The notes under the pieces are model-generated. The model was given only the letters and a program-made list of their open reading frames with translations, had not been told where the DNA came from and did no database searches. From Flemingiibacterium sp045636265 (GTDB taxonomy: Bacteria > Bacillota > Clostridia > Oscillospirales > CAG-272): a DNA stretch of 64,000 nt. Where the stretch lies: contig JAZTXD010000170.1 of assembly GCA_045636265.1 (NCBI GenBank), positions 1 through 64,000 of the forward strand, in the 5' to 3' direction. Positions 58,525 to 64,000 of the stretch are shown here, one piece after another; the first letter of the stretch is position 1; each line of letters starts with the position of its first letter. The translations under genes and the position numbers were made by a program.

Positions 58525-59502
58525 TTATGCCTTGAAAGAAAGCTCTTCCATTAAGAAGTCGAGCGATTCAACGCCGTCATTAAGTGTTGCCTGCTCGATC
58601 TTTTCGCCGGCTTTTGCGCAGCTTGTGAAGTAGAGCAGCTCGTTGTAGTAGCCGCCAAGATCGGAGATGTTACCGCCTGCGCTCGCGGTGCTGACTGCCT
58701 GGGGCTTTTCGATCTTTATTTCGCTTGCACCGTCGTCGGTGTACAGCATGAACTTTCCGCCTGCGTTTTCAACGGCTGCGTTCTCGAATACCACTCTGAA
58801 CGTTGCCTCAAACGGATGCGAGGTGGGAAGTCCCCATGTTCCCTCAACGCCCACAGCGAAGTTATCATACTGCATAAGCGTGTTCACATAGGAATATTTC
58901 TCGCCGAGGGAATTTTTAACAGAATAGTATTTCTGCGGTCTTCCAAACAGTGAGAGCACGTAGTCAACGTCGTGGATGTGAAGATCCTGTGCCGCACCGC
59001 CGGAAAGCTCGTATTTGAGGAGCCAATCCTGCCAGCCCCAGTCGGGACGGGGACTGATACGGCGGAAGTTTGCGTTTACAACCTTGCCATATTTGCCGCT
59101 CTTAATTATCTTTGCAAGCTCAACATATTCGTCCCAGAAGCGTATTACCTGACCGATCTGTACGTTGCATCCGCAAGCTTCTGCCTTTTCGATAAGCGCC
59201 TTGCCCTCGTCAACGGTGAGTGCGGTAGGTTTTTCGATGAACAGATATTTAACCTTATCCATAGCGAGAAGGGCATACTTTGCATGCAGATATGTGGGCA
59301 GACAGATGTCGATAACATCAACGTCAGCGTTGGCGATGAGGCCCGCTCCGTCAGCATATATTGCCGCGCCGCCTGCGAGTGCCTCGGCTTTCTCGCGTCT
59401 GATATCCGCAACAGCGGCGATCTCAACGCCGTCTATTGCTCTGTAGCAGTTTGCGTGCATGGCTCCCATGAAGCCGCATCCGATAAGTCCAACTTTTAAC
59501 AT
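58525..59502 (-). CDS. Gfo/Idh/MocA-family oxidoreductase, 325 residues
   Basis: An NAD(P)-dependent sugar or cyclitol dehydrogenase. The Rossmann fold opens with VGLIGCGFMGAMHANCY. The family motif EKPTALTVDEG carries the conserved lysine. DLHIHDVDYVLSLFGRP follows in the C-terminal domain and contains the histidine pair typical of this family. The length is normal. It is the third gene of an operon with an epimerase-like gene and another family member. This suggests an oxidation-epimerisation-reduction route for an inositol-like or rare sugar. Confidence 0.9.
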   Translation of the reverse strand: MLKVGLIGCGFMGAMHANCYRAIDGVEIAAVADIRREKAEALAGGAAIYADGAGLIANADVDVIDICLPTYLHAKYALLAMDKVKYLFIEKPTALTVDEGKALIEKAEACGCNVQIGQVIRFWDEYVELAKIIKSGKYGKVVNANFRRISPRPDWGWQDWLLKYELSGGAAQDLHIHDVDYVLSLFGRPQKYYSVKNSLGEKYSYVNTLMQYDNFAVGVEGTWGLPTSHPFEATFRVVFENAAVENAGGKFMLYTDDGASEIKIEKPQAVSTASAGGNISDLGGYYNELLYFTSCAKAGEKIEQATLNDGVESLDFLMEELSFKA

Positions 59503-59505
59503 TGT

Positions 59506-60345
59506 TTATTTCCTCCCCAGTATTCTGTCCATGGCATTTGATGTGTTGTAGATTATAGTTTCGGTGTAATATTTGTAGTTCGGGATCATTTCAGCGCTTA
59601 CCCAGCCGTCGTATCCAACCTCGGTGAGTGCTTTCATTACCTCGGGATAGTTTACATCGCCGGCGAGGAGATCGACGAATCCGTGCAGTCCGCCGGCCGC
59701 AACGCGGTAATCCTTGAAGTGAACCTTCTTGATCTTGTCTGCGAGAATGCGTACCCAGTGCTCCGGGAAACCGTTTGCGAGTGTGTTTCCGATGTCAAGA
59801 TAGCTTCCGACGTAGTCACTGCCAATCTTGTCGATGAAGTCACGCATTTCCATGGGAGAGATGAGAAATTTGTTCCACACGTTCTCAAGACCGATCGACA
59901 CCTCAAGCTTTTCTGCGTACTCTTTGAGCTCGTTTATAGCCTCAAAGCTTCTCTCATATGTAGTTTTGTAGTCGATAACTCGGTTGGGATCGGCAAAATC
60001 TGCGTGAACTGTTCCGGGCACTACGAGAATAGTGTCACAGCCGAGAGTTTTTGCGGCGTTAAGCTGGAATTTTACAATGTCCTTTGCCTTTTCACGCTCG
60101 TCTTTTGAGTCCGCATTGAGCCAATAGCTCCAATAAAGACCGCAGGCAATGCTGTAAAGCTCGATGCCGTTGTCCTTAGCTTGTTGTTTTATGGCGAGAA
60201 GATCCTTTTCGCTGGATTCAAGCGAAAGCTCGCCAACTTCGTCGAGCGCAACCTCAACGCCCTCAAATCCGGCATCCTTTGCAAGTGCAAAATTCTTCGC
60301 ATACGGTGCCGCGGGGAATGACCAGATGCTGATACCTTTTTTCAT
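59506..60345 (-). CDS. Sugar phosphate isomerase/epimerase (xylose-isomerase-like TIM barrel)
   Basis: A 279-residue TIM barrel of the IolE/AP-endonuclease-2 superfamily. Features are GFEGVEVALDEVG near the start, LGCDTILVVPGTVH, VSIGLENVWNKFL with the metal-binding glutamate, and GSYLDIGNTLANGFPEHW. KKVHFKDYRVA and YDGWVSAEMIPNY follow; together they supply the metal ligands. It probably acts on a keto-sugar made by the oxidoreductases on either side. The gene gaps are 12 and 3 bases, so translation is likely coupled. Confidence 0.9.
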   Translation of the reverse strand: MKKGISIWSFPAAPYAKNFALAKDAGFEGVEVALDEVGELSLESSEKDLLAIKQQAKDNGIELYSIACGLYWSYWLNADSKDEREKAKDIVKFQLNAAKTLGCDTILVVPGTVHADFADPNRVIDYKTTYERSFEAINELKEYAEKLEVSIGLENVWNKFLISPMEMRDFIDKIGSDYVGSYLDIGNTLANGFPEHWVRILADKIKKVHFKDYRVAAGGLHGFVDLLAGDVNYPEVMKALTEVGYDGWVSAEMIPNYKYYTETIIYNTSNAMDRILGRK

Positions 60346-60357
60346 AACTGTATCTCC

Positions 60358-61650
60358 TTATAAAATTACTTTCGTGTCTTCATCAATGCAAGCCTTGTCA
60401 AGGCAGTATTTGCTCTCGACTATAGGCTCACGGTTTTGCCACTTACCGTTTGTAAAATCTGGGATTTCCACCGGAATACCGCCGCCTGCGATAGATATTT
60501 CGGAAAGCGGTCCGATAGACATCCACGCGGCGGTGTCATAGGCATCAATAGGCGTGTTGACGCCGCGCTTTACGCTCTCGACAAAAGCTCTGCCGACAAG
60601 CCAGTCCATACCGCCGTGCCCTTCCTTAACGCCGGCACGTAAATATTCGGCGTGGAGCGGATGCTCGTATTTTTCAAACACCGCGTTTTCATTTCCTTCA
60701 AAGCTGGCAAGCAGTATCGTCGGATCGTTCTTTCTCGCAAGCACATGCTCCTCGAGATAAACAAGACGTCGTTCCTCACTTGACATGCCTTTGGTTCCGC
60801 GAACGGAGAAGTTTCTGCTGTAGTATGCACGGGGAAGCGTTGTGTCAAGTGTAATCATAATGGTTTCGCCGCCGGCGCAGGTGATGACTGTTGTGACAAT
60901 GTCGCCCTGCTTATATTCGGCGTTCACATATTCTTCTCCAAGCTCGGGATGCTCCATTGCATAGGCTTTGAGTCCCACTGCTTTGGATGCATGGGATGTG
61001 AGCGTTAGCATACGGTTGCCGCGGTTGATATTCAGAACCTTCGCAATAGGACCAAGCTCGTGGGTGGGGTAGCTTTCGCGGTTCTTGTTCATATACTGTG
61101 CGAGTCGGTAGTGCGCGGGCTGGCCCTTCTCCACCTCTCTGAATATATCCTCGGAGTTAAGGTAATGGTGATATCCGCCGGTACAGTGGACAACCTCACC
61201 GAAAAGCCCCATTTTTACCATGTTGAGTATCGCCATTTCGCGTCTGCCGTAACAGCAGTTTTCAAGCATCATAACAGGCATGCCGGTTTCTTCGTATGCG
61301 CGAACGAGGTCGAAGCATTCGCGAATATCATCGGCACAGCCAACCTCAACTGCGGCATATTTTCCGGCACGCATGGCGTCGATCGCCATATCTGCTCTGC
61401 CGCTCCAGCCGTTCATAAAAATAACGGCATCAACCTCGTCCATTTTGAGGATATCTTTGTAGTCTGTGGTGCCATACGGTTCGGGACGGCCCTTCTCACG
61501 GCAAACTTCCTTCGCGCTTTCAATGCTCTCCGGACACAGGTCGCAAATTGCGGCAATCTCCACATCGGGCATATCGGTGAAAATGGTTTTGAACATTCCA
61601 AGACCTCGGTTTCCGATGCCGACATAGCCGATTTTTATTTTTTCTTTCAC
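60358..61650 (-). CDS. Gfo/Idh/MocA-family oxidoreductase, 430 residues
   Basis: A larger member of the family. The Rossmann part has IGYVGIGNRGLGMFKTIF and the later AAVEVGCAD in place of the usual EKP motif. The mid-section MPVMMLENCCYGRREMAILN and THELGPIAKVLNINRGNRM suits the sub-branch that includes glycosidase-like GH109 enzymes and related hexosamine-acting proteins, so its reaction may be redox or hydrolysis through an NAD mechanism. The start is GTG at 61650, with AAGGAGG 8 bases upstream. It leads the operon and is divergent from the AraC gene. Confidence 0.87.
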   Translation of the reverse strand: MKEKIKIGYVGIGNRGLGMFKTIFTDMPDVEIAAICDLCPESIESAKEVCREKGRPEPYGTTDYKDILKMDEVDAVIFMNGWSGRADMAIDAMRAGKYAAVEVGCADDIRECFDLVRAYEETGMPVMMLENCCYGRREMAILNMVKMGLFGEVVHCTGGYHHYLNSEDIFREVEKGQPAHYRLAQYMNKNRESYPTHELGPIAKVLNINRGNRMLTLTSHASKAVGLKAYAMEHPELGEEYVNAEYKQGDIVTTVITCAGGETIMITLDTTLPRAYYSRNFSVRGTKGMSSEERRLVYLEEHVLARKNDPTILLASFEGNENAVFEKYEHPLHAEYLRAGVKEGHGGMDWLVGRAFVESVKRGVNTPIDAYDTAAWMSIGPLSEISIAGGGIPVEIPDFTNGKWQNREPIVESKYCLDKACIDEDTKVIL

Positions 61651-61698
61651 AAATTTATCCTCCTTGTATTGACAGCGTAGATATAATGTGCTATGCTT

Positions 61699-61727
61699 AT
61701 TATATCATGACGAAAAATAAAAATCAA
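61699..61727 (-). promoter_or_regulatory. Promoter of the oxidoreductase operon
   Basis: On the minus strand TTGATT (61722-61727) and TATAAT (61699-61704) are 17 bp apart. Confidence 0.75.
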
Positions 61728-61729
61728 TT

Positions 61730-61760
61730 TCATAAAAGTCATAATATTTATGTTTTATGA
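61730..61760. promoter_or_regulatory. Probable AraC-regulator site
   Basis: An inverted repeat TCATAAAA...TTTTATGA lies directly upstream of the -35 box of the divergent operon and 19 bases before the AraC start codon. This placement suits activation of the operon. Confidence 0.6.
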
Positions 61761-61778
61761 CAGTATTGAGAGGCGTGT

Positions 61779-62585
61779 ATGTACAACATAAAATTGGTGA
61801 ACCGAAAGTTTAAGGTGCTCGGTTTTTACACGGCATTTGATTTTGATTGGGACGAGCGCTTTGTTTTCACGGGCGAGAGTCACGATTTCTGGGAAGTCGT
61901 TTTCATAACGGACGGCAAGGTTGAAGCGACCGAGGACGAAAAAATATACATTCTCGAGAAGGGAAATATGGTCTTCCACGCACCAATGGAGTTTCACAGA
62001 ATAAAAAGTGCCGACGGAACATCGCCATCGGGCTTCATAATGAGCTTCAAGATTTCGGGAGATTTACCGCCTGAACTCAAAGAGGGTATATTCACCTTGA
62101 ATCCGGAGCAGATTCGCGAATATACGAAAATATGTGCCGGTGTCAAAGCCTTCCTCGCAGAAGATTCGGGGAACACGTATCTGCCGCAGGAAATATCCGA
62201 GCGCCTGTCGGTATTTCTTATAAGCCTTGTTGCATCAGACCGCGCGAAACAGCGCCTGCTCGCAACGCCGAGCGCCTTTGAATACAGAAAAATCGTGTCG
62301 GTAATGTCCGAGCGTGTGTGCGAGAATATAACGCTTTCCGAAATTGCCGATGTGTGCCACATAAGCGTGAGCTACATAAAGCTGCTTTTTGAAAAATATG
62401 CCGGTATAAGCCCCAAGCGGTATTTCGCAAACCTGCGGCTTCAGCATATAATCTCTCTCATGCGAGAGGGAATGTCAAACGCGCAGATTGCAGGAGTGAT
62501 GAATTTTTCGTCGGTGTACTATTTCTCGGTATTCTTCAAAAAAATGACGGGGATGACTGCTTCACAGTACAGAAAAGAGTTGTAA
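61779..62585 (+). CDS. AraC-family transcriptional regulator
   Basis: A 268-residue regulator. The N-terminal cupin-like sensor (about 1-150) has KGNMVFHAPMEFHRIKS, a sugar-binding-type turn. The C-terminal AraC domain has two helix-turn-helices: ENITLSEIADVCHISVSYIK with LLFEKYAGISPKRYF, then MSNAQIAGVMNFSSVYYFSV with FFKKMTGMTASQYRK. It is divergent from the oxidoreductase operon and probably activates it in response to a sugar ligand. The ribosome binding site (GAGAGG) is weak. Confidence 0.93.
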   Translation: MYNIKLVNRKFKVLGFYTAFDFDWDERFVFTGESHDFWEVVFITDGKVEATEDEKIYILEKGNMVFHAPMEFHRIKSADGTSPSGFIMSFKISGDLPPELKEGIFTLNPEQIREYTKICAGVKAFLAEDSGNTYLPQEISERLSVFLISLVASDRAKQRLLATPSAFEYRKIVSVMSERVCENITLSEIADVCHISVSYIKLLFEKYAGISPKRYFANLRLQHIISLMREGMSNAQIAGVMNFSSVYYFSVFFKKMTGMTASQYRKEL

Positions 62586-62587
62586 AA

Positions 62588-62620
62588 TAAAAACGGCAGT
62601 CGGAAGACCGCCGTTTTTTC
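62588..62620. terminator. Terminator between AraC and larA-like genes
   Basis: The stem AAAACGGC/GCCGTTTT ends in a T-run and works in both directions. Confidence 0.82.
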
Positions 62621-62626
62621 ATATTC

Positions 62627-63901
62627 TTATACAACCATAACCGAAACGCCGTCGGGGATAGCCGTAACAGTCGCATTCGGATTTTTCAGAATCCCCTCGG
62701 CTAATTTCAGCGCTTCGTCAATGCTGTGCGCGGGAATCATATGAAGCTCGCGCACCATTGTGTCGGGTGCATCGGACACATATATCACGCTCGCACGCTT
62801 CAGCACGCGAAGGAATATCTGCGTCTGCCACTGGTCGGGCACAGTTTCGTTTCTGCCGCGTGAGAGGAAAATGTTCATCGTCTTGTCAATATCCGCTTCG
62901 TCTGCAAGCTGGCGGTAGAAGCCCTCACCGCCGTGACCGTCGTTTGACTTGGCGAGCATTATTATAATGCCGCCTTCGTTTACAGTCGCCTCTGCCGCGG
63001 TCATACCCTTGACAGCTTGGTATATATTCTGGTCAAGCGGATAGCCGCCGTTTGTGGTTATTACGATGTCGGCAAACTTCGGCTCTGCACGGCAAAGTCC
63101 GAGTAAGAATTCGCATCCCTTGGCATGAGCCGCTTCAACATCTCCGGCAACCGCATATATAGCCTTTTTGCTCTCGTCAATGACTACATTCACGATAAAC
63201 GCAAGCTTTGCCGCCTTCGCCGCCCAGAGCATGTCCTTATGTATGGGGTTGCCCTCCAGCACGCCGGTGCGCGCACACGGATGTGCGATAAACTCCGAGC
63301 AATGGTTTGCGAGAACGGAAGCGCGCGCCGCAACGCCGGGCAGTACGCTCTTGCGTCCGCCGGAAAATCCTGCGAAAAAGTGCGGTTCGATAAAGCCTTC
63401 GGAAACAAGGAGGTCTGCTTCATACGCCAAACGGTTTATAGAAAGCTCGCCGCCCGAGGGAAGTGTTCCGATTGTCACCAAGTTAGCATCGTCCGCGCAG
63501 TCGTGCACCACGATTTTTTCGTTTCTTACGATATCCTCGCCGAACTTATCCACAAGCTCGTCCACAGTCGTTCCTCTGTGGCATCCGGTTGCGATGAGGA
63601 GCGTAATGCTTGCATCCGGAGAGCCCTTGCGAATTTCTCGGAGCATCGGCGGAATTATCACCTTGCTCGGCACGGGACGGGTGTGGTCGCTTGCGATTAT
63701 AACTACATTCTTTTTGCCCTTTGCAAGCTGTGAGAGGGGAGCCGAGCCGATGGGCGCGGCAATAGCATCTTCAACAAGCTCGGCTGGGGACTTGTCTGCT
63801 TTATAGCCGTGGAGCTTTGAGGTGAGCACGCCGCAAAGGCTGCTTTCCGGAATGTCTGCGGATAAATATTCTTTGCCGTAAGGGAAGTTTACTGTTGGCA
63901 T
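62627..63901 (-). CDS. LarA-family nickel-pincer-dependent racemase
   Basis: A 424-residue member of the LarA/DUF2088 family. Founders racemise lactate with a nickel pincer cofactor attached to a lysine; other branches act on malate, phenyllactate or sugar acids. Motifs are IASDHTRPVPSKVI, LLIATGCHRGTT, VHDCADD, and EPHFFAGFSGGRKSVLPGVA with the likely cofactor lysine. The enzyme's substrate is open; neighbouring sugar genes favour a sugar acid. GAGGAG precedes the ATG. It lies 14 bases after the next gene, in one operon. larB, larC and larE are not in the window. Confidence 0.88.
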   Translation of the reverse strand: MPTVNFPYGKEYLSADIPESSLCGVLTSKLHGYKADKSPAELVEDAIAAPIGSAPLSQLAKGKKNVVIIASDHTRPVPSKVIIPPMLREIRKGSPDASITLLIATGCHRGTTVDELVDKFGEDIVRNEKIVVHDCADDANLVTIGTLPSGGELSINRLAYEADLLVSEGFIEPHFFAGFSGGRKSVLPGVAARASVLANHCSEFIAHPCARTGVLEGNPIHKDMLWAAKAAKLAFIVNVVIDESKKAIYAVAGDVEAAHAKGCEFLLGLCRAEPKFADIVITTNGGYPLDQNIYQAVKGMTAAEATVNEGGIIIMLAKSNDGHGGEGFYRQLADEADIDKTMNIFLSRGRNETVPDQWQTQIFLRVLKRASVIYVSDAPDTMVRELHMIPAHSIDEALKLAEGILKNPNATVTAIPDGVSVMVV

Positions 63902-63915
63902 GTCATTTTCTCCTC

Positions 63916-64000
63916 TCAGGTTCCCAGAATAGCGTCAAGCAATGCATCGGCATCGTAAACGATGCACTTTGTGCCGGCTGCCTTTAAAGTTGTCTCGTCG
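63916..64000 (-). CDS. C-terminal end of an upstream gene, cut by the window
   Basis: The last 27 codons of a minus-strand gene are visible, reading DETTLKAAGTKCIVYDADAL, then LDAILGT and TGA. It shares the operon with the LarA-family gene. The fragment is too short for a family assignment. Confidence 0.7.
   Translation of the reverse strand, partial: DETTLKAAGTKCIVYDADALLDAILGT

Overview
The window looks like chromosome from a spore-forming, low-to-mid GC Firmicute of class Clostridia, probably Oscillospirales or a related gut lineage. Supporting signs are an RpoC C-terminus of Firmicutes type, SpoVG, an alpha/beta-type small acid-soluble spore protein, strong AAGGAGG-type ribosome binding sites, and many TTGACA-N17-TATAAT promoters. 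The taxonomic placement is inference; no rRNA or tRNA gene was seen.

Bases 1-28,950 are ordinary chromosome. In order: the end of rpoC; a serine-biosynthesis pair (serC, serA) and inorganic pyrophosphatase; an ABC exporter with its TetR regulator; a PnuC-type vitamin transporter behind a possible attenuator; murC; spoVG; three tandem, separately transcribed lipoprotein solute-binding proteins with no permease nearby; an M23/G5 cell-wall peptidase; galT; an OGG1-like glycosylase; a DUF6062-like protein; a DUF1836 regulator with an operator inside its own promoter; an NfeD/flotillin pair; membrane proteins of unknown role; a beta-propeller protein; a barnase-like lipoprotein with its barstar; and an AlkA-like glycosylase. 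Two copies of one intergenic repeat follow rpoC and ppa.

Bases about 28,990-54,150 are a foreign island of about 25 kb between the AlkA-like gene and the spore-protein gene. The left part (28,990-38,600) is an integrative mobilizable element: large serine recombinase, relaxase with a second gene nested in another frame, MobC-like accessory protein, DUF927-like ATPase, a DUF6076-like protein and a possible diverged sigma-like protein. The right part (38,800-54,100) is AT-rich cargo: a DUF4143 ATPase, a DUF3800-plus-helical-repeat protein, an unusual four-gene operon, and a McrBC-like restriction pair.

The four-gene operon (44,013-49,394) is the best candidate for an undescribed system. It encodes a soluble FtsH-like AAA+ metalloprotease, a PolC-derived protein that lacks the catalytic aspartate segment of the polymerase palm, a 691-residue protein ending in an SSB-like acidic tip (DDDELPF), and a four-helix membrane protein. 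Its promoter and the promoter of a small Cys-rich gene 2.7 kb away each carry the same 19-bp sequence, with its palindrome centred exactly 26 bp upstream of the -35 hexamer. This suggests one regulator controls both. A role in sensing or blocking foreign replication is inference only.

Bases 54,199-64,000 return to chromosome: the spore protein, a DMT transporter, a GH36 alpha-galactosidase (galT at 17.9 kb could act in the same catabolism), a PPP-family phosphatase, a three-gene Gfo/Idh/MocA and sugar-epimerase operon divergent from an AraC regulator, and a LarA-family racemase cut by the window edge with its upstream partner.
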